Assembly: GCF_900091845.1 (NCBI RefSeq)
Contig: NZ_FMCI01000175.1
Span: 1 to 64,000 of the forward strand
Direction: 5' to 3'
Source of the DNA: Streptomyces sp. SolWspMP-5a-2
GTDB taxonomy: Bacteria; Actinomycetota; Actinomycetes; Streptomycetales; Streptomycetaceae
DNA: 64,000 nt
Shown here: piece after piece, positions 8,208 to 16,276 of the stretch
Numbering within the stretch: the first letter of the stretch is position 1
Layout of the letters: every line of letters begins with the position of its first letter
Translations under genes and position numbers: made by a program
The notes under the pieces: generated by a model
What the model saw: the letters and a program-made list of their open reading frames with translations, nothing else
Databases searched by the model: none
Told to the model about the DNA's origin: nothing

Positions 8208-9039
8208 CAGGTGTCGTCACCTTCCCCTTCCCGGAGGCGAACCCTACCGGGGCGAAGAACAGGGCGAGCGTCGGGACCAGGTACAGCAGCCACACCGTGA
8301 CCTGGAGAACCGTCGGGTCCGGCTGGAAGTTGAGGACGCCCTTCAGGAGGGTGCCGTACCAGCTGTCGGGCGGGATCGTGTCGCTGATGTCGAAGGCCAG
8401 GTCCGTCAGGCCCGGCAGCCAGCCCGCCTCCTGGAGGTCGTGGAAGCCGTACGCGAGCACGCCCGCCGCGACGACCACCAGCATGCCGCCGGTCCAGGTG
8501 AAGAACCTGGCCAGGTTGATGCGCAGCGCGCCCCGGTAGAACAGCCAGCCCAGGAGCACCGCCGTGGCCAGCCCGAGCGCCACCCCGATGAGCGGGCGCG
8601 GGGTGCCGTCACCGGCCGCGTGCACCGACGCCCACACGAACAGGGCCGTCTCCAGGCCCTCCCGGCCCACCGCGAGGAACGCGGTGGCGACCAGCGCGCC
8701 GGTGCCCATCGCCAGGGCCGCGTCGAGCCGCCCGTGCAGTTCGGTGCGCAGGTGCCGCGCGGTGCGCCGCATCCAGAACACCATCCACGTCACCAGGCCC
8801 ACCGCGATCACCGACAGCGAGCCGCCGAGGGCCTCCTGCGCCTGGAACGTCAGCTCCTGGGAGCCGAATTCGAGGGCGCAGCCGAAGCCCATCGCGATCA
8901 GCACGGCGACGGCGATCCCCGTCCACACCGGGCGCAGGGCGTCCCGGCGCCCGGTCTTGACCAGGTAGGCGATCAGGATGCAGACGACGAGGCTGGCCTC
9001 CAGGCCCTCCCGCAGACCGATCAGATAGTTGGAGAACAC
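8167..9039 (-). CDS. efeU: FTR1-family iron permease EfeU
   Basis: A 290-residue, seven-helix ferrous/ferric iron channel of the cytoplasmic membrane. The two family motifs REGLE are both present: LIGLREGLEAS in helix 1 and AVGREGLETAL in helix 4, whose Glu residues bind the iron. GTG 9039 is the chosen start because ggaggcgtaacc lies directly in front and the protein then starts VFSNYLIGLREG, as usual for the family; this leaves only two bases after the EfeB stop. It receives iron handled by EfeO and EfeB in the extracytoplasmic space. Length is normal. The order O-B-U differs from the enterobacterial U-O-B. Confidence 0.95.
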   Translation of the reverse strand: MFSNYLIGLREGLEASLVVCILIAYLVKTGRRDALRPVWTGIAVAVLIAMGFGCALEFGSQELTFQAQEALGGSLSVIAVGLVTWMVFWMRRTARHLRTELHGRLDAALAMGTGALVATAFLAVGREGLETALFVWASVHAAGDGTPRPLIGVALGLATAVLLGWLFYRGALRINLARFFTWTGGMLVVVAAGVLAYGFHDLQEAGWLPGLTDLAFDISDTIPPDSWYGTLLKGVLNFQPDPTVLQVTVWLLYLVPTLALFFAPVGFASGKGKVTTPDEQGSRPSKAPQA

Positions 9040-9041
9040 GG

Positions 9042-10292
9042 TTACGCCTCCTTGGCGAAGAGCGTGCGGCCCCACCAGTCGTCCGCGTCGCGGACGCCCG
9101 GCGGGACGGCGAAGACCGCCGAACCGACGTGCTGGATGTACTCGTTGAGTGCGTCGCGGGCCGACAGGGAACGCTGGAGCGGCACGAACCCCTCGCGGAC
9201 GTCGCGCTGGTAGGCGAGGAAGAACAGGCCCGCGTCCAGCCGCCCGAGGCCGTCGGTGCCGTCGGTGAAGGAGTAGCCCCGGCGCAGGATGGTGATCCCG
9301 TGGTTGGAGTCGGGGTGCGCCAGCCGGACGTGCGCGTCCGGCTTCATCGCCTTGAGGAACGGCGCGTCGTGCTCACGGGCCTTGCCGACCGGGGCGCCCT
9401 CGCCCTTGTCGCGGCCGAAGACGTCCTCCTGCTCCTGGAGCGAGGCGCGGTCCCAGGTCTCGATGTTCATGCGGATGCGGCGGGCGACGAGGTAGGAGCC
9501 GCCGGTCATCCAGGCGGGCCCGTCGCCGTCGCCGACCCACACGAACTTCCCCAGCCGTCCGGTCTCGGTGCCCGCGATGTTGCGGGTGCCGTCCTTGAAC
9601 CCCATGAGGTTGCGCGGGGTCTGGGCGTCGGGGGTGGTCGACGACGTCTTCCCGAAGCCGAGTTGGGACCAGCGGACGGCGACGGTGCCGAAGCCGATGC
9701 GGGCCAGGTTGCGGATGGCGTGCACGGCGACCTGCGGGTCGTCGGCGCACGCCTGCACGCACAGGTCGCCGCCGGTGCGGGCGGCGTCCAGGTTGTCGCC
9801 GGGGAAGTGCGGCAGGTCGACGAGCGCGGCCGGACGCCGGTCCGCCAGCCCGAACTTCGCGAACAGGGACGGCCCGAAGCCGATGGTCAGGGTCAGCCGG
9901 GACGCCCGCAGACCCAGGGCCTCGCCGGTGTCGTCGGGCGGCGCCTCGGGGAGCCCGCCGTGGGCGCCGTCGCCGACCTCCTCGCCCGCCGTCATCCGGC
10001 GGGCCGCGGCCGTCCACTCCTTCAGCAGCCGGACGAACGCGGCGCGGTCGTCGGTGCGCACGTCGAACGCGGCGAAGTGCAGCCGGTCCTGCACCGCGGT
10101 GGCGATGCCCGCCTGGTGGGGGCCGTGGAAGTCCACCGCGTCGGGCGCCGACCGGCCGTCGCCGGTGGTCGCGAGGGCCATCGCGCCGCCGGTCGCGGCG
10201 GCGCCGAGCGCGAGCCCGGCACCGCCCCAGCCGATCAGCGCCCGCCGCGACGGACGGGCGGTGCCCGCCGCCGGGTCCTGGGTCTCGGTCAT
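9042..10292 (-). CDS. efeB: Deferrochelatase/peroxidase EfeB (dye-decolourising peroxidase)
   Basis: A 416-residue haem peroxidase of the Dyp family, exported folded by the Tat system: the N-terminus has PSRRALIGWGGAGLALG, a twin-arginine signal, and EfeB proteins act outside the membrane. The Dyp distal motif GFKDGTRN near residue 230 supplies the catalytic Asp; the proximal haem His is probably in RLAHPDSNHG; AYQRDVREGF near the end is also typical. Family members oxidise iron and have been proposed to release iron from haem. Start ATG 10292 lies 8 nt after the efeO stop. Second gene of the efe operon. Confidence 0.95.
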   Translation of the reverse strand: MTETQDPAAGTARPSRRALIGWGGAGLALGAAATGGAMALATTGDGRSAPDAVDFHGPHQAGIATAVQDRLHFAAFDVRTDDRAAFVRLLKEWTAAARRMTAGEEVGDGAHGGLPEAPPDDTGEALGLRASRLTLTIGFGPSLFAKFGLADRRPAALVDLPHFPGDNLDAARTGGDLCVQACADDPQVAVHAIRNLARIGFGTVAVRWSQLGFGKTSSTTPDAQTPRNLMGFKDGTRNIAGTETGRLGKFVWVGDGDGPAWMTGGSYLVARRIRMNIETWDRASLQEQEDVFGRDKGEGAPVGKAREHDAPFLKAMKPDAHVRLAHPDSNHGITILRRGYSFTDGTDGLGRLDAGLFFLAYQRDVREGFVPLQRSLSARDALNEYIQHVGSAVFAVPPGVRDADDWWGRTLFAKEA

Positions 10293-10300
10293 GTCCGCCG

Positions 10301-11446
10301 CTACTTCACGACGGCGGCGGCCAGCTTGGAGAGCGGCTCCGCCAGCGCGTTGACCGCGTCCGACAGCTCCTTGCGCTGCTCCTTGGTCACCTTGTCGTAG
10401 GCCGTGTAGCCGTTCTGCGCGGCGTCGTCGGTGGAACGGTGGGTGTCCAGCAGGGCGTCGAGCGCGGCGAACTGCTTGTCGAGTTCGGTGGTGAGGGCGG
10501 CGTCGTTCTTCGCGGCGACCGGCTTCAGCAGCTCGTACGCCTTCTGCGCGCCCTCGACGTTGGCGCGGAAGTCGCTGAGGTCGGTATGCGAGTAGCGGTC
10601 CTCCTCGCCGGTGACCTTGCCGGTGGCGACCTCGTCGAGCAGCTCCTTGGCGCCGTTGGCCATCGAGGTGGGGGTGATCTCGGCCCTGCCGACCCGCCGC
10701 TGCCAGTCCTTCAGGTCGGTGACGAGCTGCGCGGCCAGCGTCTTCTGCTCGGCGCCGATCTTCTTGTCCTGCCACAGCGCCTTCTCCAGCGCGTGCCAGC
10801 CGGTCCACTTCTGGCCCTTCTCCAGGCCGTCGGCGCGGGTGTCGGTCTTCGGGTCGATGTCGCCGAAGGACTCGGCGATCGGCTCGGTGCGCTCCCAGCC
10901 GACGCGCGAGGGGGCGTAGGCGTTCCTGGCCGCTTCGAGGTCACCGGCGTCGACCGCCTTGGCGAACGTCTCGACCGCGGGGATCGTCGCGTCGGCCTGC
11001 TCCTGCGCGTACTCGCGGTAGGCGGCGACCGCCTTGTCGAGCTTCGGGTCGCGGGCGGCGGCCTTGCCGCCGCCGGTGACGGTGAGCTTCTGCCGGACGC
11101 CGAGGCCCTTCATGCCGGGGCGGCAGGCGATCTCGTACGCGCCGGCCTTCACCTCGGCGGTCAGCGTGTACTTGGTGCCGGGGCCGATGTTCTCCTTCTC
11201 GGAGACGATCCGGTCGTCCGGGAAGAGGATCTCGACCTCGGTCGCCCGGGAGCCCTTGTTGGCTATCTTCAGCGTGACCTGACCGGCCGGGACCGAGGTG
11301 GTCGACGTCTCGCAGGTGGAGTCGGCGGCGGTCACCTGGATGACGCCGTCGCCGTCGGCCGCGCTTTTCTCGGTGCAGCCGGTGACCGCGGTCAGGGCCG
11401 CGGCGGTCGCGGCGGCGGTCACGAACGAGACTCTGACGGCTCGCAT
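10301..11446 (-). CDS. efeO: Iron uptake lipoprotein EfeO (cupredoxin + M75 domain)
   Basis: A 381-residue extracytoplasmic iron-binding component. The signal ends in a lipobox, LTAVTGC (Cys about 24). Residues 30-125 form an EfeO-type cupredoxin domain with Cys in DSTCETS and CRPGMKG at the expected ends. The rest is the helical M75 imelysin-like domain with the family HxxE motif in GWHALEKALW. It delivers iron to EfeU. It is the first gene of the unit, and an iron box lies about 60 nt upstream of its ATG, so iron-dependent repression by a DmdR/IdeR-type regulator is expected. Confidence 0.95.
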   Translation of the reverse strand: MRAVRVSFVTAAATAAALTAVTGCTEKSAADGDGVIQVTAADSTCETSTTSVPAGQVTLKIANKGSRATEVEILFPDDRIVSEKENIGPGTKYTLTAEVKAGAYEIACRPGMKGLGVRQKLTVTGGGKAAARDPKLDKAVAAYREYAQEQADATIPAVETFAKAVDAGDLEAARNAYAPSRVGWERTEPIAESFGDIDPKTDTRADGLEKGQKWTGWHALEKALWQDKKIGAEQKTLAAQLVTDLKDWQRRVGRAEITPTSMANGAKELLDEVATGKVTGEEDRYSHTDLSDFRANVEGAQKAYELLKPVAAKNDAALTTELDKQFAALDALLDTHRSTDDAAQNGYTAYDKVTKEQRKELSDAVNALAEPLSKLAAAVVK

Positions 11447-11504
11447 GCAGGCTCCAAAGGGGCGACAGGGATGGCGAGAAAACGCCGGTCCAGGCTCACG
11501 CGGG

Positions 11505-11523
11505 GTTGGTGAGGCTCGCCTAA
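11505..11523 (-). promoter_or_regulatory. Iron box upstream of efeO
   Basis: A 19-bp site that matches the DtxR/IdeR/DmdR consensus as I remember it at 14 of 19 positions (half-site core ggtgaggct, other half cgcctaa). It lies 59-77 bases upstream of the efeO start, in an otherwise gene-free stretch between efeO and hmuV, and is the weakest of the three boxes in this window. Confidence 0.72.
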
Positions 11524-11645
11524 CTTATCCAAGCCTCACCTCGGTGATACCCACGCATGCGGTGATTCAGCTCTCATGTGTGACAGGTGGGCACGAGTCG
11601 ATCACGGTGGCTCAAAATGCTCACCAAGTCGGGGTCAAAGGGAAT

Positions 11646-12539
11646 TCAAAGGTTCCGCTGAGGGGTGATCAGAAGGGCGTCCGTGCGCGGGTGCGGGAAC
11701 ACCTCGACCGGCTGGTCGTACACCCGCGACAGCAGCGTCTCGGCGAACACCTCGGCCGGCGGCCCGTCCGCGGCCACCCGGCCCGCCGCCAGGACGGCCA
11801 CCCGGTGCGCGTAGGCGGCGGCGAGCCCCAGGTCGTGCAGGACGACCACCACGGCGTCCCCCGCCCCCGCCCGCTCCCGGCACAGCCGCAGCACCAGCTC
11901 CTGATGTCTCAGGTCCAGCGCGGCGGTCGGCTCGTCGAGCAGCAGCAGGGGCGCCCGCTGGGCGAGCACCCGGGCCAGCGCCACCCGCGCCCGTTCCCCG
12001 CCGCTCAGCGCGGAGAAGGGGCGGGCCGCGAACGCGGTCACCTCGGTCGCGGCCATCGCGTCGGCCACCGCGCGATCGTCCTCGGCGGGGGAGGAGGCGT
12101 GCGGGGCGCGGCCCATCCGGACCACGTCCTCGACCGTGAACGGGAAGGAGAGCACCGCCGACTGCGGCAACACCGCCCGCCGCAGGGCGAGTTCCGGCGC
12201 GGAGAACCCGGTGACCGGGCGGCCGTGCATCCGCACCTCCCCGGCGGAGACCGGGAGATCGGCCGCCAGCACCCCCAACAGGGTGGATTTCCCGGCGCCG
12301 TTGGGGCCGACCAGTGCCAGCACCTCACCGGCCCTGACCGTGACGCTCACGCCGTCGAGGACCGGCCGCCCGCCGAGGGCGACCCGCACCGACGCGGCCT
12401 CGGCGACCGTGCCGCCGGGCGCGACGGGGGCGGGGGGAGCGGGGCGGGTGCGCGGAAACCGCATGCGACGGGTCCTCGGGGTAGGGGGTGCCGGGTCGGG
12501 ATGGGCGGGCCGGAGTGGACGCGGGGCGGCGGCGCTCAC
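11646..12539 (-). CDS. hmuV: Haem ABC transporter ATP-binding protein HmuV
   Basis: The cytoplasmic ATPase of a haem importer, 297 residues from GTG 12539. Walker A is GPNGAGKST, the signature is LSGGERARVALAR, and Walker B is LLLLDEPTAALD followed by the H-loop VLHDLGLAA. GTG 12539 overlaps the TGA of the permease gene as GTGA and has gggaggctgggc in front, so translational coupling is likely; a later ATG at 12464 would trim a Pro-rich 25-residue tail. It works with HmuU and HmuT, whose genes precede it. The unit ends about 120 nt from the start of the efeO promoter region and is transcribed away from the HtaA genes. Confidence 0.93.
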   Translation of the reverse strand: MSAAAPRPLRPAHPDPAPPTPRTRRMRFPRTRPAPPAPVAPGGTVAEAASVRVALGGRPVLDGVSVTVRAGEVLALVGPNGAGKSTLLGVLAADLPVSAGEVRMHGRPVTGFSAPELALRRAVLPQSAVLSFPFTVEDVVRMGRAPHASSPAEDDRAVADAMAATEVTAFAARPFSALSGGERARVALARVLAQRAPLLLLDEPTAALDLRHQELVLRLCRERAGAGDAVVVVLHDLGLAAAYAHRVAVLAAGRVAADGPPAEVFAETLLSRVYDQPVEVFPHPRTDALLITPQRNL

Positions 12540-13624
12540 GCCCAGCCTCCCTGCCTGCGGCGCGTCCTGCGCAGCAGCCAGAAGAAGAACGGGCTGCCCA
12601 GCAGCGCGGTCAGGACGCCCAGCGGGAGTTCGGCGGGGGCCGCGACGGTACGGGCGGTCAGATCGGCGGCCAGCAGCACGAGGGCGCCCAGCAGCGCGCT
12701 CGCCGGGACCAGGAAGCGGTGCCCGGGGCCCGCCAGCATCCGCAGCAGGTGCGGGACGACCAGGCCGACGAAACCGATGATGCCGGAGACGCTCACCGCG
12801 GCCGCCGTCAGCAGGGCGATCACCAGGACCAGGACGAGCCGCAGCCGCTCCACGTCCACGCCCAGGTGCCTGGCCGGGCGTTCGCCGAGCGCCAGCAGGT
12901 CGAGCCGCCGCGCGTACAGCGGCGCCACGGCCAGGCCGAGCACCGCGCACGGCAGCACCGCGAGCACCTTGGGCCAGGTGGCCGCCGAGAGCGAGCCGAG
13001 CTGCCAGAAGGTGATCTGGTTGACCGCCGCGGTGTCCGCGAAGAAGAGGAACAGGCCGATCAGGGCGCCGCCGAAGGCGTTCACCGCGATGCCGGTCAGG
13101 ATCAGGGTCACCACCTCCGTGCGCCCCCCCGACCTGGACATCGTGTAGACGAGCAGCGAGGTGGCGAGCCCGGAGCCGAACGCGAACAGGGTCACCGTCC
13201 AGGTGCCGAGGAAGGTGAGGTCGAAGGCGATCGCCCCGACCGCGCCCACCGCAGCCCCGGACGAGACGCCGATCACACCCGGCTCGGCGAGCGGGTTGCC
13301 GAAGACACCCTGCATGAGCGCGCCCGCGCAGCCGAGGGAGGCGCCGACCAGCAGCGCGAGCACGATCCTCGGGAACCGCACGTTCCACAGCACGGACTCC
13401 GCGACCCGGTCGAGTCCGGTGCCGCCGAGCCCGATCCGGTGCTGCGCCGAGGCGAGGACGTCACCGACCGGCACCGGGTAGGCGCCCAGCGAGGCGGCGA
13501 CCGGGATCAGCGCGAGGAGGGCGAGGGCGAGCCCGGCGGTGAGCAGCCCGGTGGTGGAGCGGCGGCGCCTCGGGGGCGCGGCGGCGTCCGTCCCGGTCCC
13601 GGAGGGGCGGTCGAGCACGGTCAC
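12536..13624 (-). CDS. hmuU: Haem ABC transporter permease HmuU
   Basis: A 362-residue FecCD/BtuC-type permease with about ten membrane helices. Typical family strings are GNPLAEPGVIGVSSGA and GFVGLVVPHLLRM, the latter close to the coupling helix that touches HmuV. GTG 13624 overlaps the hmuT stop as GTGA and is the preferred start; another GTG at 13618 is two codons later. The first 35 residues are a hydrophilic Arg/Pro-rich tail. It forms the membrane channel for haem handed over by HmuT. Confidence 0.93.
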   Translation of the reverse strand: MTVLDRPSGTGTDAAAPPRRRRSTTGLLTAGLALALLALIPVAASLGAYPVPVGDVLASAQHRIGLGGTGLDRVAESVLWNVRFPRIVLALLVGASLGCAGALMQGVFGNPLAEPGVIGVSSGAAVGAVGAIAFDLTFLGTWTVTLFAFGSGLATSLLVYTMSRSGGRTEVVTLILTGIAVNAFGGALIGLFLFFADTAAVNQITFWQLGSLSAATWPKVLAVLPCAVLGLAVAPLYARRLDLLALGERPARHLGVDVERLRLVLVLVIALLTAAAVSVSGIIGFVGLVVPHLLRMLAGPGHRFLVPASALLGALVLLAADLTARTVAAPAELPLGVLTALLGSPFFFWLLRRTRRRQGGWA

Positions 13625-14634
13625 TTCGCGCCGTCCTCGCCGTAGAGCTGCGTCACCACGGAGGTCAGCACCTGGTCGGTGCGCGGCCCGTAGTTGAGGA
13701 GCACCCCGTCCTCGACGGAGACGATCCGGCGGTCCATGCCCGCCGGGGTCTCGGCCACGCCGGGGATCTTCACCAGGCCGTCGATCCCGCCGACGGACTC
13801 GAGTCCCTTGGTCATGACCAGGATCGCGTCCGGGGCGGCCTTCACCAGGGCCTCGCTGGTGATGGCGGTGAAGTCCTTGGTCAGGCCCGACTCGGCGCCC
13901 GCGTCGACGCCGCCCGCCGCCTCGATGAGGGACCCGGCGCCCGAGCCCTCGCCGCCGATCAGATAGACCGAGGCGGAGCCGCGCAGGTAGAGGAAGGCCA
14001 CCCGGGGCTTCTTCTTCTGGTGCGGAACTCCCTTGCGCACGGCGGCGATCCGGCCCTCGGAGCGGGCGGTGAGCCGCTTGCCCGCGTCGGGCACGCCGAG
14101 CGCCCCGGCGACCGCGCCGATCCGGCGGCCCACGTCGTCGAGGCCCCGCGCGGCGGCGACGGTCAGGACCGGGACCCCGGCGGCCCGGATCTGGTCCATG
14201 GCCTCCTCGGGCCCGGAGGTGGACTCGGCGATCACCAGGTCGGGCCGGAGGGAGAGCACGCTCTCGGCGGAGACGTCGTGGCCGCGGGTCACCACGGGCA
14301 GTCCGGACGCCTGCTGGAAGGTGGCGGTGATGTCCCGGGCGACGACGCGGTCGCCGAGGCCGAGCGTGAAGACGATCTCGCTGAGGCTGCCGGAGAGCGG
14401 CACGATCCGCTCGGCCTCGCGGACGGTCACCTTCCGCCCGTCGGCCGATCCGACGGTCACGGGGAGGGCGGGGGTGACGGTGCCGGTCAGCGGCTCGACC
14501 CGGTTCGCGGCCGCCGTGGAGGCGGTGGGCGAGGGGGACTCGGCGTCCGCCGCCGGGCCGCAGGCGGTCGCGGTCAGGGTGAGGGCGAGCACGGACACCA
14601 GTGCTCCCGCCAGTCGTGTGCGCAAGCGTCGCAC
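13621..14634 (-). CDS. hmuT: Haem-binding lipoprotein HmuT (haem/haemin ABC transporter)
   Basis: A 337-residue substrate-binding lipoprotein of the haem/B12/siderophore class with two lobes. The signal ends in LTLTATAC (lipobox Cys about 25). Family landmarks are RIVPLSGSLSEIVFTLGLGDRVVARD, split here across positions near residue 75, and the LRPDLVIAESTSG strand. The expected haem-binding His/Tyr ligands were not assigned. Assignment to haem rather than siderophore rests on the neighbouring HtaA and haem oxygenase genes. The ATG at 14634 lies about 50 nt from a strong iron box shared with the divergent HtaA gene. Confidence 0.9.
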   Translation of the reverse strand: MRRLRTRLAGALVSVLALTLTATACGPAADAESPSPTASTAAANRVEPLTGTVTPALPVTVGSADGRKVTVREAERIVPLSGSLSEIVFTLGLGDRVVARDITATFQQASGLPVVTRGHDVSAESVLSLRPDLVIAESTSGPEEAMDQIRAAGVPVLTVAAARGLDDVGRRIGAVAGALGVPDAGKRLTARSEGRIAAVRKGVPHQKKKPRVAFLYLRGSASVYLIGGEGSGAGSLIEAAGGVDAGAESGLTKDFTAITSEALVKAAPDAILVMTKGLESVGGIDGLVKIPGVAETPAGMDRRIVSVEDGVLLNYGPRTDQVLTSVVTQLYGEDGAK

Positions 14635-14686
14635 TGTCTGGTCCGTTCCTTTCTTTCGGCCACTGCCGGTATGGCTCCGGCAAAGC

Positions 14687-14705
14687 TTAGGTTAGCCTTA
14701 CCTTC
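14687..14705. promoter_or_regulatory. Iron box between hmuT and the first HtaA gene
   Basis: The sequence TTAGGTTAGCCTTACCTTC matches the remembered IdeR/DmdR consensus at 16 of 19 positions. It is placed between divergent starts at 14634 and 14741, so one bound dimer could control both the haem importer and the haem-binding surface proteins. Confidence 0.9.
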
Positions 14706-14740
14706 GCTCGCTACCGGCTGTCGTATCCGGAGGACCTTTC

Positions 14741-16216
14741 ATGCCCGCGCGCCTACGTGCCCTGGTGACCGTGCTCTGCGCGGCCGTCCTCGGCGCCCTC
14801 CTTCCCGCGGCGACGGCCCACGCCGCGAGCCGCACCGTGCAGGGCGGCAGGCTCGACTGGGGCATCAAGGCGTCCTTCCAGTCCTACGTCACCGGGCCGA
14901 TAGCCAAGGGGAGTTACTCCCTCACCGGCGGCGCGGCCACCATCGGCGGCGGCTTCCGCTTCCACTCGGCGAGCGGCTCCTACGACGGCGCGACGGGCGC
15001 GTTCCGGGCCGGGTTCTCGGGCGGGGTCCGCTTCCTCGGCCACCGCACCGACTCCGGCGCCTACCAGCTCGACCTCACCCTCAGCCGTCCCACGGTGAGC
15101 GTCTCCGGCTCCTCCGGCACGCTCTACCTGGACGTCGTCAGCAAGGCGAAGGACACCGGGGCGGTCACGACGTCCCGTCAGGTGCCCTTCGCCACGCTGT
15201 CCCTGGGCGGGATCGACATGCGCGGCGACGGCGACGAGGTCGTCCTCAACAACCTGCCCGCCACCCTCACCGCACAGGGCGCCACCTCCTTCGCCGGGTA
15301 CTACACGGCCGGTACCGCGCTCGACCCGGTGAGCCTGTCGGCGGACGTCAGGCCCGCGGCGGTGGCGGCGTCCCCGAAGCCGACCACGACCCCCGAGGCG
15401 TCCAAGTCGCCCGCGCAGAAGAAGAGTTCGGGCGGCGAGCTGAAGAACGGCGCCGTCGACTGGGGGGTGCGCCGCACCTTCCGCGAGTACGTCACCGGCG
15501 ACATCGCGCGGGGCGGCTGGAAGCTCTCCGCCGGGGCCCAGGACGGCGGCGCCCTCTTCCGCTTCCCGAAGGGCGAGGGCACCTTCGAGAAGGGCGACCT
15601 GCACGCGTCGTTCGCCGGGACCGTCGCCTTCACTGGCGAGAACGGCCTCGATCTGCGGCTCGGCGGCGTCCGCGCGGTCGTCGAGGACGGCAGGGGCACC
15701 CTCTACGCCGACGTCACCAGCCCCGACTTCACCGGCAAGAAGGTCCCGCTGGTCACGTTCGCGGCCAAGGGCCTGAAGGCGAAGGACGGCCTCGCGAAGG
15801 TCACCGAGGCACCGGCGAAGCTCACCTCCAGGGGCGCGGCGGCCTTCGGCGGCATGTACCAGGCGGGCACCGAGATGGACCCGGTCTCGCTGGCCGTGGC
15901 CCTCACCGCGTCCGCCGCCCTGCCCGCCCTCCCCGACCTGGGCAGCACCCCCACCGCGAGCGCGTCGCCCAGCGCCTCCCCTTCGGCCGCGCGGGAGTCC
16001 GCCGAGCCGGTGGCGAGCAGCACCGGTGACGGCGGCGGTTTCCCCGCCCTGCCCGTCGGCCTCGGCGCCGGGGCGCTGCTGCTGGCCGGGGCCGCCTACG
16101 CGGTCGTCCGGGCCCGCCGCACCCGTCTCGCCGTCGAGACCGCACCCGACAAGGCCACCGGCCCCGCGGCGGAGGGCGGCCCCGGCACGGGCGCAGGCCC
16201 CGGACCGCGGGGCTGA
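14741..16216 (+). CDS. HtaA-domain haem-binding protein with C-terminal membrane anchor
   Basis: A 491-residue cell-surface protein that probably binds haem or haemoproteins. A signal peptide (about residues 1-29, ending AHAAS) is followed by two HtaA domains, starting near residues 36 (RLDWGIKASFQSYV) and 235 (VDWGVRRTFREYV). A Ser/Pro/Ala linker of about 50 residues leads to one membrane helix near 432-455 and a basic stop, then a hydrophilic tail. There is no LPxTG-like motif, so it is membrane-held and not sortase-linked. Divergent from hmuT with a shared iron box. The second HtaA gene follows 60 nt later. Confidence 0.92.
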   Translation: MPARLRALVTVLCAAVLGALLPAATAHAASRTVQGGRLDWGIKASFQSYVTGPIAKGSYSLTGGAATIGGGFRFHSASGSYDGATGAFRAGFSGGVRFLGHRTDSGAYQLDLTLSRPTVSVSGSSGTLYLDVVSKAKDTGAVTTSRQVPFATLSLGGIDMRGDGDEVVLNNLPATLTAQGATSFAGYYTAGTALDPVSLSADVRPAAVAASPKPTTTPEASKSPAQKKSSGGELKNGAVDWGVRRTFREYVTGDIARGGWKLSAGAQDGGALFRFPKGEGTFEKGDLHASFAGTVAFTGENGLDLRLGGVRAVVEDGRGTLYADVTSPDFTGKKVPLVTFAAKGLKAKDGLAKVTEAPAKLTSRGAAAFGGMYQAGTEMDPVSLAVALTASAALPALPDLGSTPTASASPSASPSAARESAEPVASSTGDGGGFPALPVGLGAGALLLAGAAYAVVRARRTRLAVETAPDKATGPAAEGGPGTGAGPGPRG

Positions 16217-16276
16217 TCCCCCCACGCACTTCACCGCATCCGCCGGACGGCGGACCACACGAGGAGAACCACCGAC

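Noticed and set aside
12464-12464. ATG as hmuV start
   Set aside because: GTG 12539 has a better ribosome site and overlaps the previous stop (GTGA); ATG 12464 remains possible.
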